A DNA stretch of 64,000 nucleotides. It comes from JTS-RE37 sp041744575 (GTDB taxonomy: Bacteria > Bacteroidota > Bacteroidia > Flavobacteriales > Flavobacteriaceae). The notes beneath the pieces are model-generated. The model worked only from the letters and a program-made list of their open reading frames with translations. It had not been told where the DNA came from and did not search any database. Position numbers and translations under genes: made by a program. Of the stretch, positions 44,417 to 53,893 are shown in pieces; position 1 is the stretch's first letter; each line of letters starts with the position of its first letter. Location: positions 78,035 through 142,034 of the forward strand of contig JBGTKP010000032.1 in the NCBI GenBank assembly GCA_041744575.1, given 5' to 3'.

Positions 44417-45646
44417 TCAGGAGAGCATTTCCTTCGCTTTTCTAACCCCGTCCACCAGGACGTCTACCTCCTGCATCGTATTATAGAAACTAAAACTGGC
44501 CCGGACCGTTCCGGGGATTTTAAAATAATCCATCACGGGTTGGGCGCAATGATGACCGGTTCTTACGGCGATCCCCAATTTGTCCAGAATGGTACCAACG
44601 TCATAGGGGTGAATATTTTGGAGATTAAAAGAAACGACCGACGTCTTTTGCCGGGCGGTCCCGTATATTCTTAACCCTTCAACAGCCAGTAATTGCCTGG
44701 TGGCGTAGGCCAAAAGCTGATTTTCATACTGGGCAATATTTGTAAAACCAATCGAATTCAAATAGTCCAATGCGGCACCGAAAGCAATACCCCCGCAAAT
44801 ATTTGGGGTACCGGCCTCAAATTTATGAGGCAGTTCTGCATAGGTCGTTTTTTCAAAAGTCACCTCTTTGATCATCTCCCCTCCACCCTGATAGGGCGGC
44901 AGTATGTTGAGCCATTCTTCTTTACCATAAAGGATCCCCACCCCGGTAGGTCCGCACATTTTATGTGCAGAAACTGTATAGAAATCCACATCCAGCGCCT
45001 GCACATCCGCCTTTAAGTGTGGCGCTGCCTGAGCCCCGTCAATAAGGACCGCAGCACCCGCCCGGTGGGCTTCCTCTATGATCTCCCTGATCGGATTGAT
45101 CGTTCCCAGTGCATTCGATACGTGGTTGCAAAACACCACTTTGGTCCTTGAATTAAGTAAGTCCCGATAGGCGTCCATCCTGAGCTCTCCCTGATCGCTC
45201 ATAGGGATCACTCTGAGCAATGCGCCTGTGCGTTCACATAACATTTGCCATGGCACAATGTTGGAATGATGTTCCATGGCGGAGACAAGTATCTCTTCGC
45301 CCGGTTGGAGGAGCGAGGCAAATCCATTGGCCACGAGATTGATCGCGTGGGTGGTACCGGAAGTAAAGATCATCTCATGTGAATGTGCGGCATTCAAATG
45401 CTTCTGGATGGTTTTTCTGGCAGCTTCATAGGCATCCGTAGCTTCCTGGGATAAAGCGTGAACACCCCTGTGGATATTTGCATTATATCGCTGATAATAG
45501 TCTACAATAACATCAATTACCTGCCTGGGTGTCTGAGAAGTTGCCGCATTGTCCAGGTAAACGAGCGGATGACCGTTCACCTCCCGGTTTAAAATCGGAA
45601 AATCTTTCCGAAGGCCGGCGACATCCAATGTGGTTTCTGGCATCAT
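44417..45646 (-). CDS. sufS: Cysteine desulfurase SufS
   Basis: This PLP enzyme removes sulfur from cysteine to give an enzyme persulfide for Fe-S synthesis. The PLP lysine is in VSAHKMCGPTG, the active-site Cys in RTGHHCAQPVM, and the cofactor-binding His in SAMEHHSNIVPW. The frame opens at ATG 45712, but the extra 22 residues (MPTNRNKEDDFAREG...) are polar and absent from typical SufS. Starting at ATG 45646 gives 409 residues, the normal length, just before LDVAGLRKDFPILNREVNG. The longer form cannot be excluded. It sits between sufD and sufE. Confidence 0.93.
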   Translation of the reverse strand: MMPETTLDVAGLRKDFPILNREVNGHPLVYLDNAATSQTPRQVIDVIVDYYQRYNANIHRGVHALSQEATDAYEAARKTIQKHLNAAHSHEMIFTSGTTHAINLVANGFASLLQPGEEILVSAMEHHSNIVPWQMLCERTGALLRVIPMSDQGELRMDAYRDLLNSRTKVVFCNHVSNALGTINPIREIIEEAHRAGAAVLIDGAQAAPHLKADVQALDVDFYTVSAHKMCGPTGVGILYGKEEWLNILPPYQGGGEMIKEVTFEKTTYAELPHKFEAGTPNICGGIAFGAALDYLNSIGFTNIAQYENQLLAYATRQLLAVEGLRIYGTARQKTSVVSFNLQNIHPYDVGTILDKLGIAVRTGHHCAQPVMDYFKIPGTVRASFSFYNTMQEVDVLVDGVRKAKEMLS

Positions 45647-45762
45647 TTCCGTGAAATTAGTATAAGTGCCTTCCCTTGCAAAGTCATCTTCTTTGTTTCG
45701 ATTTGTTGGCATTACAATGGATTTCTGCTTGTGAAGAAGTATTATGGAGACAGCGCTTCTAG

Positions 45763-47079
45763 CTAAAGATCAAATCCCAGATTAACATTCAGTTTATCCG
45801 CGACCAATTTGTTAATCCTTGATTTCAATTCCGGAATACGAACACTTTCCAGCACGTTATTTGCAAAAGCATACATCAACAGCGCTGCAGCTTCTTTTTT
45901 GGGGATTCCCCTCGACTGTAAATAAAACAGGGCATCCGCATCCAGTTGCCCTATGGTGCATCCGTGTGAACATTTGACGTCATCGGCAAATATTTCGAGC
46001 TGTGGCTTGGTATTGATAGTAGCCTGGTCACTTATCAGGATATTGTTATTTTTCTGGAAGGCATTTGTTTTTTGAGCCAGCTTGTCCACCACGATTTTCC
46101 CATTAAAGACTCCGGTGGATCGTTCGCCGTAAATACCTTTGTAATCCTGATGGCTTTCGCAGTTAGGCGTGGCATGGTGGACCAGGGTATGATGGTCTAC
46201 ATGCTCCTTTTCGCCCAGGATGGTCACCCCCTTGAGGGTGGAGTCTATATACTCCCCGTCCTGATAAAAATTGAGATTGTTCCTGGTTAATTTTCCGCCA
46301 AACGAAAAAGTATGCACCTTGGCAACGCTGTGCCCTTTTTGTGATATATAGGTGTTATCTATCAGCGAGGCGCTTTTAACATTGTTCTGTACCTTGTAAT
46401 AATCAACAAGGGCATTGTTGGCTGTAAAAATTTCGGTGACAGAATTGGTAAGGACCTCATTTGTGGTGAGACTTTGGTGGCGTTCAATCACCTGGAGTTC
46501 CGCATGCTCTTCCACCACAATCAGATTGCGGGGCTGCAGCATGAGACTGGCCTCGTTGCCGGTTGCCAGATGAAGGATTTCTACGGGCTTCTTAGGCATC
46601 GCGTGCTTGGGAATGTAGATATAGGCGCCTTCCCTGCTGAATGCGGTATTGAGAGACGTAAGTGAATCTTCTCGGGAGGCAATTTTATTAAAATATACAT
46701 CAATTACCTGTCTGTACATCGGCTTTGTAAGCGCGGAACTCATAAGGCAAATATCCACTCCGTCATGGGTCGTTTCAGAAAGGTAAGAACTATAGATCCC
46801 GTCAATGAACACGATTTTGTAGGTATCTATCTCATGAAGGAAGTATTTCTTAACATCTCTGTATTCCAGGGTATTTTCTTCCTTGGGAAAAATGCTGAAA
46901 TCTACCTTTAGCAAACTATTCAGAGAAGTGTATTTCCAGGCTTCCTGCTTTTTGCTTGGGAAGCCCTTATTCTCAAAATTCTTAATGGCCTCGGAACGAA
47001 TATCATGCACCGGATGGTCTACATCGATATTGTTTTCGAAAGCCAGGAAAGAAGAAACCAATTTATCTTTTAAATCCAT
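45763..47079 (-). CDS. sufD: SufD, Fe-S assembly scaffold subunit
   Basis: SufD pairs with SufB and the ATPase SufC to build clusters. The 438-residue protein has the SUF beta-helix core (LIVVEEHAELQVIERHQ, HTLVHHATPNCESHQDYKGI, GVFNGKIVVDKLAQKTNAFQ) with conserved residues in DDVKCSHGCTIGQLD. The N-terminal half is helical (KKQEAWKYTSL). The frame opens at a GTG (47097), but ATG 47079 (MDLKDKLVSSFLAF) is preferred. It starts about 40 bp after the sufC stop. Confidence 0.93.
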   Translation of the reverse strand: MDLKDKLVSSFLAFENNIDVDHPVHDIRSEAIKNFENKGFPSKKQEAWKYTSLNSLLKVDFSIFPKEENTLEYRDVKKYFLHEIDTYKIVFIDGIYSSYLSETTHDGVDICLMSSALTKPMYRQVIDVYFNKIASREDSLTSLNTAFSREGAYIYIPKHAMPKKPVEILHLATGNEASLMLQPRNLIVVEEHAELQVIERHQSLTTNEVLTNSVTEIFTANNALVDYYKVQNNVKSASLIDNTYISQKGHSVAKVHTFSFGGKLTRNNLNFYQDGEYIDSTLKGVTILGEKEHVDHHTLVHHATPNCESHQDYKGIYGERSTGVFNGKIVVDKLAQKTNAFQKNNNILISDQATINTKPQLEIFADDVKCSHGCTIGQLDADALFYLQSRGIPKKEAAALLMYAFANNVLESVRIPELKSRINKLVADKLNVNLGFDL

Positions 47080-47118
47080 GATATACTTATTCTGCACCTA
47101 TTGGCAATGAGCGATCGT

Positions 47119-47874
47119 CTAACGTGAAACCGTTTCATTCTTGAGCCAGTCATACCCTTTTTCCTCCAGTTCGTGGGCAAGTTCCTTACTGCCCGATTTT
47201 ACGATCCTGCCCTCATGAAGCACATGGACATAATCCGGAATAATATACTCCAGCAAACGCTGATAATGGGTAATCAGAATGACGGCATTGCTTTTACTTC
47301 TGAGTTTATTTACCCCGTGGGCCACTATTCTCAGGGCATCAATGTCCAGGCCGGAGTCGGTTTCGTCAAGAATTGCAAGCTTGGGTTCAAGCATGGCCAT
47401 TTGAAAAATTTCGTTCCGCTTCTTCTCACCGCCGGAAAACCCTTCATTCAGGGATCTGGATAAAAACTTTCGATCAATATCGAGTAAACTCGATTTTTCA
47501 CGGATCATTTTTAACATGGTGTTCGCCGGCATATCTTCTTCACCCCTGGCTTTTCTGGATTCATTGATCGCGGTCTTCATAAAATTGGTAACAGATACCC
47601 CGGGAATCTCCACAGGGTATTGAAAGGAAAGAAAAATCCCTTTATGAGCCCGGTCTTCCGGGGATACTTCCTCGAGGTCCTCCCCTTCAAAAAATATCTG
47701 CCCTTTCGTGATCTCAAATTCTTCCTTACCTGCAATTACCGAGGCCAAGGTGCTTTTACCCGAGCCATTCGGCCCCATGATCGCATGAACCTCCCCGGCG
47801 TTAACCTCCAGATTGATGCCATTCAATATAACGTTGCCCTCAACCCCTGCATGCAGGTTTTTAATTTTCAGCAT
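47119..47874 (-). CDS. sufC: SufC, Fe-S assembly ATPase
   Basis: This ABC-type ATPase powers the SufBCD scaffold. Walker A is GPNGSGKST (residues 34-42), the signature is GFSGGEKKRNE, Walker B is LAILDETDSGLD, and the H-loop is ILITHYQRLL. The length (251) is normal, and EISPEDRAHKG-like features (EVSPEDRAHKGIFLSFQYP) are SufC specific. It lies about 155 bp downstream of sufB; no terminator separates them, so the operon probably continues. Confidence 0.95.
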   Translation of the reverse strand: MLKIKNLHAGVEGNVILNGINLEVNAGEVHAIMGPNGSGKSTLASVIAGKEEFEITKGQIFFEGEDLEEVSPEDRAHKGIFLSFQYPVEIPGVSVTNFMKTAINESRKARGEEDMPANTMLKMIREKSSLLDIDRKFLSRSLNEGFSGGEKKRNEIFQMAMLEPKLAILDETDSGLDIDALRIVAHGVNKLRSKSNAVILITHYQRLLEYIIPDYVHVLHEGRIVKSGSKELAHELEEKGYDWLKNETVSR

Positions 47875-48030
47875 TGTGCTTCATTTTAAAATTAGATACT
47901 TCTCTATTTTATTTTCGTCCGGTTATTCATTTCTCAAATCCCCGTGCTTCTGCACTTCCAAGGTATTTGAATGTTCACCAGCCACTGTAAATCGCCTGAT
48001 AAAGAGGGTATGACTGATGGCTACCTGCTT

Positions 48031-49476
48031 TTATCCAACGGAACCTTCCAGGCTTATTTCAAGAAGTTTTTGCGCTTCTACGGCAAATTCCATCGGCAAT
48101 TTGTTCAATACTTCTTTGCTAAAACCATTGACTATCAGGGCTATCGCTTTTTCGGTCGGTATGCCCCGCTGGTTGCAGTAAAATATCTGATCCTCTCCTA
48201 TTTTACTTGTAGTGGCTTCGTGTTCAATCTGAGCGGATTTGTTTCTGACCTCAATGTATGGAAAGGTATGTGCTCCGCACTCATTACCCATAAGCAGCGA
48301 ATCGCACTGCGAAAAATTCCTCGCATTTTCGGCCCGACTGTTCACCTGCACCAGACCCCTGTAACTATTTTGGGATTTACCGGCAGAGATGCCTTTGGAA
48401 ATTATTGTGCTTTTCGTATTCTTACCTAAGTGCACCATCTTGGTCCCCGTGTCTGCCTGCTGGTGGTTATTTGTCACGGCAATGGAGTAGAATTCACCAA
48501 TTGAATAATCCCCTTTCAGGATACAGGAGGGATATTTCCAGGTAATGGCAGAGCCGGTTTCAACCTGAGTCCAGGAAATCTTGGCATTTTTTTCACAAAT
48601 ACCCCTTTTCGTCACAAAATTGAAGACCCCGCCTTTGCCCTCGCGGTCTCCGGGATACCAGTTCTGGACTGTGGAATATTTAATTTCGGCATTGTCAAGG
48701 GAAATCAATTCTACCACGGCGGCGTGTAACTGGTTTTCATCCCTTGAAGGGGCGGTGCAGCCTTCCAGATAACTGACGTAACTTCCTTCGTCTGCGATCA
48801 CCAGTGTTCTTTCAAACTGACCTGTTCCGGCCTGGTTGATCCTGAAATAGGTAGATAATTCCATCGGACATCGCACCCCTTTAGGGATATAGCAGAAGGA
48901 GCCGTCTGAAAAAACAGCTGAGTTAAGGGCAGCATAAAAATTATCCTTTTGAGGAACCACTGTGCCCAGGTATTTCCGCACCAGATCCGGGTGCGACCTG
49001 ATGGCTTCTGAAATAGAACAGAAAATGATCCCCTTTTCCCCTAATGTTTTTCGGAAAGTTGTTGCCACGGATACGGAATCCATAACAATATCAACCGCCA
49101 CCCCTGCCAGTTTCTTTTGCTCATCCAGTGAGATGCCCAGCTTTTTAAAGGTGTCCAGTAATTCCGGATCAACTTCGTCAAGACTGGTATATTTAGGTTT
49201 TTTACTAGGCGCGGAATAATAGGAAATATTTTGAAAATCGGGCTTTTGATAACGTATGTTGGCCCATTCGGGCTCAGACATTTCCTGCCAGGCCCTGTAG
49301 GATTCCAAGCGCCAATCGGTCATCCACTGAGGTTCTTCTTTCTTTTTTGAAATGGCAATAACGATATCCTCATTCAATCCCTTGGGAAAGGTGTCCGATT
49401 CAATATCCGTATAGAAGCCGTACTCGTACTCCTTGTTTTCCAGCTCCTTTTTTAATTCTTCTTCTGTATATGCCAT
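48031..49476 (-). CDS. sufB: SufB, Fe-S assembly scaffold subunit
   Basis: SufB is the site of nascent cluster formation in SufBC2D. The 481-residue protein shows the classic segments YISAPSKKPKYT-like YYSAPSKKPKYTSLDEVDPE, YIPKGVRCPMELSTYFRIN, YLEGCTAPSRDENQLHAAVVEL, GGVFNFVTKRGICEKNAKISWTQVETGSAITWKYPSC (given here by its ends) and the C-terminal EHEATTSKIGEDQIFYCNQRGI. The Cys of GCTAP and the acidic and His residues at the SufB-SufD interface are present. It is second in the operon after sufA. Confidence 0.95.
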   Translation of the reverse strand: MAYTEEELKKELENKEYEYGFYTDIESDTFPKGLNEDIVIAISKKKEEPQWMTDWRLESYRAWQEMSEPEWANIRYQKPDFQNISYYSAPSKKPKYTSLDEVDPELLDTFKKLGISLDEQKKLAGVAVDIVMDSVSVATTFRKTLGEKGIIFCSISEAIRSHPDLVRKYLGTVVPQKDNFYAALNSAVFSDGSFCYIPKGVRCPMELSTYFRINQAGTGQFERTLVIADEGSYVSYLEGCTAPSRDENQLHAAVVELISLDNAEIKYSTVQNWYPGDREGKGGVFNFVTKRGICEKNAKISWTQVETGSAITWKYPSCILKGDYSIGEFYSIAVTNNHQQADTGTKMVHLGKNTKSTIISKGISAGKSQNSYRGLVQVNSRAENARNFSQCDSLLMGNECGAHTFPYIEVRNKSAQIEHEATTSKIGEDQIFYCNQRGIPTEKAIALIVNGFSKEVLNKLPMEFAVEAQKLLEISLEGSVG

Positions 49477-49586
49477 GCTCGCGATCTACGCCATCCGGCG
49501 AAGTAATTTAATCAGTTAAACATATTCCTTTTCCACACCACTTATACCAGCCGATGCATGTATTTCCGGAGAGGGGCCGTTGCAGC

Positions 49587-49916
49587 CTATAAGGAGAAAC
49601 TTTCCCCGCAGCCGCAAGTGCGTTGCGCATTGGGATTGTTAAATACGAATCCCTTCCCGTTAAGTCCGCCTGAGTACTCCAGAATGGTCCCGGCCAGATA
49701 TAGGAAACTCTTTTTATCTACGATGATTCGAACCGAATTGTCTTCAAAGACCCTGTCCGTTTCCGCCATTTTATTGTCAAATTTAAGCTCGTAAGACAAT
49801 CCACTGCAACCCCCGCTTTTCACTCCTACCCGGACATAATCCTGGCTGGCATCATACCCTTCCTCGGTCATGAGGCTGATAACGCGTTGCTTCGCTGTTT
49901 CCGAAACCTGTATCAT
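49587..49916 (-). CDS. sufA: HesB/IscA-type Fe-S carrier SufA
   Basis: This A-type carrier accepts clusters from SufBCD and passes them to target apoproteins. The 109-residue protein has the three invariant cysteines: Cys37 (SGGCSGLSY) and Cys101/Cys103 (RTCGCGESF). It is first in the operon, 110 bp before sufB. A -7-like TATATTTG on the minus strand (49953-49946) lies 29 nt upstream of the ATG and may be the operon promoter, though no clear -33 TTG is seen at the right distance. Confidence 0.93.
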   Translation of the reverse strand: MIQVSETAKQRVISLMTEEGYDASQDYVRVGVKSGGCSGLSYELKFDNKMAETDRVFEDNSVRIIVDKKSFLYLAGTILEYSGGLNGKGFVFNNPNAQRTCGCGESFSL

Positions 49917-49945
49917 TTAGCTTTTCCTATAATTTAAAATACATA

Positions 49946-49953
49946 CAAATATA
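49946..49953 (-). promoter_or_regulatory. -7 element candidate of the suf operon
   Basis: The minus-strand octamer TATATTTG fits the Bacteroidetes -7 consensus TAnnTTTG and lies 29 nt before the sufA ATG. The -33 side is weak (TTA about 16 nt upstream). Confidence 0.3.
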
Positions 49954-50172
49954 GTGCATACATAGGGTATAACCTCATTTCCTAACATTTATATAACGCA
50001 TGCAGCCATAGTCCGTCTCTATGAACAAGAGTTGCAAGCCTGCATCGATTTCAGCTTAAATGTGCCTATCCGGAAAAGAATTCTTGCGGTGTAGAAATAG
50101 GGAAGGACGCCCCGGGTGGAAGGGCTATTTCTGGTGGAAATCGCCCGGAAAGTGGATACCTGGGCAGGAACC

Positions 50173-51522
50173 TCAGTTGATTTTTATAAGAATCAGGTCA
50201 GATTTTCCTTTATTTCCTGCCATGGGAAGGTCGCTGCTTCCTGATTCCCCAACGAGCATGATACCCCCATCATGACTTTCAACTGCATCGAAGCCGAAGT
50301 CGAGTCCCGTACCTCCAAAGGTTTGTTGCCAGAGTAATTGGCCGTTCGCGTCGGCGAGAACCACCCACATATCATTCTGACCGGCATTTTTTGAAATATC
50401 CCCGTCAGAACTTCTGGTGTTGCCGGAAACAATAAAATTCCCTTCCCCGAAAGAGTTCACGCTCTGCGCGGCATCAAATTTCTGTCCGCCATAACCTGCC
50501 TGCCACATCAGACGGCCCTCATCATCTATCTTGATGATCCATATATCGGATTCCCCGTTGTTCTCCAGTACATCTGTATCAGAACTGAAGGTATTTCCGC
50601 TAATGAGAAAAGCTCCGTCGTCGGTATTGGCAATATCGTAGGATATATCAATTCCGGAGCCGCCGAAGGTGCGTTCCCACACGAGTTCACCCGCAGCATC
50701 CAGCCTGATCACCCAGAAATCATAACTGCCTTTGGTCAGGGAGATATCGGCATCATCGCTTTCACTGAATCCGGACAGGACATAGCCGCCATCAGTAGCA
50801 AGGGCAACCGCATGTGCCCGGTCATTATTGGTGCCCCCGAAATAACGACGCCATTGCAGATTTCCCTGGGCATCCAGTTTGGTCCCCCAGAATTCCCCGA
50901 CCCCATGACGGGTCAGTGAATTTCCTTTACTTTCGCCTCCTTCTCCCCGCGATGCAACCACATCGAGAAACCCCACAAAGAAAAACCCACCATCGTCGGT
51001 CTGTACTATATCATAGGAGTGATCGTGCCCGGCGAATCCAAAACTCCGTTCCCATTCGATAGTGCCGGCGGAATCGAGTTTTAAGATCCAGTTATCATGG
51101 AATCCTTCATTGTTACTGCCGTCTCCGTCACTACTCATGGCATAGCCCACAATAGCATAACCCCCGTCTGAGGTTTGAATAACCGTCTGACCCCGGTCAT
51201 CTTTGCTTCCCCCGTAAGTCCTGCTCCATTCAATATCTCCGTTATCGGCCAGTTTCAACAACCAGTAGTCATTCACAGGGCTCGATTTATCGGTAATATC
51301 TCCTGTCATGCTGTTGGTATATCCCAAAACAGCGTAACCGCCATCAGAGGTCCTGATAACGGACTGACCCGTATCAGAACCCTCCCCGCCATAATTTCTT
51401 ATCCAACTGACCTTTCCTTCAAATGCTAAGGTATCAAGCAGCACTTCGGGAGCATGCAAACCATCCTCCGAACAGGAAATGACCATTAGGCAGGAAATTA
51501 ACAAAAGCCGCCGCATTTTCAT
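50173..51522 (-). CDS. Seven-repeat beta-propeller lipoprotein
   Basis: The 449-residue protein has a lipoprotein signal (MRRLLLISCLMVISC, then SEDG) and exactly seven repeats of about 57 residues. Each starts W-x-x-x-(F/Y)-GG, passes through 'DGGY.. .GY..S.DGD' and ends 'D.W..K.D..G...W'. Seven such units make a seven-bladed beta-propeller. The family is common in Bacteroidetes and has no known enzyme activity; a binding or surface role is likely. The gene starts one base after the LVIVD-type lipoprotein gene ends, so the two are co-transcribed and may form a pair. Confidence 0.83.
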   Translation of the reverse strand: MKMRRLLLISCLMVISCSEDGLHAPEVLLDTLAFEGKVSWIRNYGGEGSDTGQSVIRTSDGGYAVLGYTNSMTGDITDKSSPVNDYWLLKLADNGDIEWSRTYGGSKDDRGQTVIQTSDGGYAIVGYAMSSDGDGSNNEGFHDNWILKLDSAGTIEWERSFGFAGHDHSYDIVQTDDGGFFFVGFLDVVASRGEGGESKGNSLTRHGVGEFWGTKLDAQGNLQWRRYFGGTNNDRAHAVALATDGGYVLSGFSESDDADISLTKGSYDFWVIRLDAAGELVWERTFGGSGIDISYDIANTDDGAFLISGNTFSSDTDVLENNGESDIWIIKIDDEGRLMWQAGYGGQKFDAAQSVNSFGEGNFIVSGNTRSSDGDISKNAGQNDMWVVLADANGQLLWQQTFGGTGLDFGFDAVESHDGGIMLVGESGSSDLPMAGNKGKSDLILIKIN

Positions 51523-51523
51523 A

Positions 51524-52768
51524 TCATGGATTTGTTTTGGCCAGAACGAAGAGGCCGGATCCGATATCGCTCACAATGATCTTCCCGCTTTCAAAATATG
51601 GGTAGACACTCCATGCCCCTGTAAAAGAGGCTGTATTGTTTTCTGGTTGTGTATCAAAATAAGCCTTTTCAGTAATAGATTGTCCGGAAATCCCTGAAAT
51701 GTCCATCACCCGCAACCCCGCGCTGTAATTGGCCAGGTAGAATTCATTTCCCAGAACATATCCGTTATGATCAATGGCGGTGGTAGCCCCGATATAGGGT
51801 GTCAGGGGCATGGGGTTGGTCAAATCTGTCAGATCAAATACCAAAGTCCTGGAATTAAAACCAAAGTTGATTTCGTCCCCCTCATCGCCCAGAAGGAGGT
51901 AGCGATGGTCTTCGGTAACCCATCCCTGATGGGTATAGGATATATTGCCATACTGGAATGAAGAAATCAATACGGGAGCTTCCTTGTCAGTAACATCAAC
52001 CAGCACTACCTGAGTTTCATTGGATCCGATCAGGATTTCTTTTCCGGTATAGTTCGTATCCGGGCCATTATAGGTTATGACCTGGGCATCATGCGTATAG
52101 CCTCTCATTCCGAATCCACCTGCTGCCATTGGATTCAGAGGATCCTGCATGTTGATAAAATGCACTCCGCCGTTAAAAGCGTCATCCCTGGCTGTGCCTA
52201 CGGCATAAGCGAAATCATTGGCGGGATTGACCACAATATTATGACAGTTTCCGAAGCCGGTATATCTCGCATCGGCGTCAAAGGTCACCGGAGGGCCGGT
52301 AACGGACCTTAGTCTTGTAAGATCGAAAATCTGCATTCCATGCCCCGCAGCTTCAGAGACAATGAGGGCAAAATCCTCATACACCTTGATATCCCGCCAG
52401 GAACTATTGGTGGTTGCCGTAGGAAGTTTCCCCAAATAGGTAATATTTCCTGTTTCAGTTATATCCACGAAGGCGGTTCCGTTATCCAGACCAATAAGTG
52501 CATATTCCCTGTCTGTAACCGGATCCTGCCATCCCCATATGTCATTGGCATAGGTAGCTTTGAGCAAACCCATGGGAAGGTGTCCCAACATATCCAATCC
52601 CAGGCAGGGATAGGAAGCAGCCATCCCGTTCTCGCACGGAGTAAAAAGTTCAGGAATAGAATCCCCCGTATCAGGGATTTGTCCACCCTGGTCTATTGGG
52701 GAGTTATCCCCTTTTGAGCAGGCAAAAGCAAGCAGGACAGCGAGGGCTAAAAACCCTGTTTTTAGCAT
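51524..52768 (-). CDS. Choice-of-anchor B (LVIVD-repeat) lipoprotein
   Basis: The 414-residue lipoprotein (signal MLKTGFLALAVLLAFAC, lipobox FAC followed by SKGDNS) contains LVIVD-like propeller repeats: DREYALIGLDNGTAFVDIT, FALIVSEAAGHGMQIFDLT, KEILIGSNETQVVLVDVTD, NEFYLANYSAGLRVMDIS and GKIIVSDIGSGLFVLA. The order, with WGWQDP near residue 78 and NCHNIVVN, HDAQVITYNG and HQGWVTEDHRYLLLGDE motifs, fits the 'choice-of-anchor B' family of cell-surface proteins. Histidine- and acid-rich turns may bind metal. It is first in a two-gene operon with the seven-repeat propeller. Confidence 0.85.
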   Translation of the reverse strand: MLKTGFLALAVLLAFACSKGDNSPIDQGGQIPDTGDSIPELFTPCENGMAASYPCLGLDMLGHLPMGLLKATYANDIWGWQDPVTDREYALIGLDNGTAFVDITETGNITYLGKLPTATTNSSWRDIKVYEDFALIVSEAAGHGMQIFDLTRLRSVTGPPVTFDADARYTGFGNCHNIVVNPANDFAYAVGTARDDAFNGGVHFINMQDPLNPMAAGGFGMRGYTHDAQVITYNGPDTNYTGKEILIGSNETQVVLVDVTDKEAPVLISSFQYGNISYTHQGWVTEDHRYLLLGDEGDEINFGFNSRTLVFDLTDLTNPMPLTPYIGATTAIDHNGYVLGNEFYLANYSAGLRVMDISGISGQSITEKAYFDTQPENNTASFTGAWSVYPYFESGKIIVSDIGSGLFVLAKTNP

Positions 52769-52843
52769 AGCAGTTTTTTTAATTCACTATTCTTTTTCAG
52801 GCTAAAGATACATTTTAAATCCCATGCTGCTTATTTTTGCAGG

Positions 52844-53893
52844 ATGTTTGAAGACAAGAACCCCGAAGGTACCCCCCTGGAGAATTTAGGGGAATTTGCG
52901 CTGATTCAGCACCTTACCAGAAATTTCCCGATAAGTCATGCTTCAACCGTCAGGGCGGTGGGGGACGATGCAGCTGTTCTCAATTTTGGCAATAAGCAGG
53001 TGTTGATTTCCACAGACCTTCTGATTGAAGGCGTTCATTTTGACCTGAGTTATATGCCTTTAAAGCATCTTGGTTATAAGGCGGTGGTGGTCAATGTCAG
53101 TGACCTATGCGCGATGAATGCCACTGCCTCACAAATCCTGGTATCGCTCGCGGTGTCGAATCGCTTTCCACTGCAGGCCCTGGAAGCCCTGTACGAAGGT
53201 ATAGTGCTGGCGTGTGAATATTATAAACTTGATCTGGTGGGTGGAGATACAACGTCTTCAACCACAGGGATGCTGCTCAATGTAACGGCTGTTGGCCATG
53301 CATTGGAAAAGGACATCGTATATAGAAGCGGGGCAAAAGCAAACGACCTGCTGGTAGTGAGTGGTGACCTGGGCGCGGCATATATGGGGCTTCAGGTACT
53401 GGAGCGTGAAAAGGAAGTTTTTAAAGTGAATCCCAATAGCCAGCCCGATCTTTCAAGCTATACCTATCTGGTCGAGCGCCAGTTAAAACCAGAGGCCAGA
53501 AAGGACATTGTAGAACTACTCGCAAAAATGGAACTTACGCCAACCTCAATGATCGATATAAGTGATGGCCTTTCTTCTGAAATTCTGCATCTGTGTAAGG
53601 CAAGTGGGGTGGGATGCCATTTGTATGAGGAGAAGATCCCTTTAGATCCGACAGTCATTGCAGGCTGTGAAGAATTTCAGCTGGATCACACCACCGTTGC
53701 GCTCAGTGGCGGGGAAGAATATGAACTTTTATTCACTATTGACCAAAAAGAATTCCCGAAAATAAAGGGCAATCCAAATCTGACTGTCGTGGGGCACATG
53801 ACGGAAGAACAGGACGCTTTCTTAATTTCCAGGAATAACTTTAAAATTCCAATTACCGCTCAGGGTTGGAACTCATTTGCCAAGCACAATTAG
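52844..53893 (+). CDS. thiL: Thiamine-monophosphate kinase
   Basis: ThiL phosphorylates thiamine monophosphate to thiamine diphosphate with ATP. The 349-residue protein has the PurM-like fold motifs VGDDAAVLNFGNKQVLIST, HLGYKAVVVNVSDLCAMNA, DLVGGDTTSS, SGDLGAAYMGLQ, TSMIDISDGLSSEI and LSGGEEYELLFT. A -7-like TATTTTTG lies at 52832-52839, only 5 nt before the ATG, so its mRNA may be leaderless. Its stop codon overlaps the stop codon of the convergent zinc-ribbon gene. Confidence 0.93.
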   Translation: MFEDKNPEGTPLENLGEFALIQHLTRNFPISHASTVRAVGDDAAVLNFGNKQVLISTDLLIEGVHFDLSYMPLKHLGYKAVVVNVSDLCAMNATASQILVSLAVSNRFPLQALEALYEGIVLACEYYKLDLVGGDTTSSTTGMLLNVTAVGHALEKDIVYRSGAKANDLLVVSGDLGAAYMGLQVLEREKEVFKVNPNSQPDLSSYTYLVERQLKPEARKDIVELLAKMELTPTSMIDISDGLSSEILHLCKASGVGCHLYEEKIPLDPTVIAGCEEFQLDHTTVALSGGEEYELLFTIDQKEFPKIKGNPNLTVVGHMTEEQDAFLISRNNFKIPITAQGWNSFAKHN

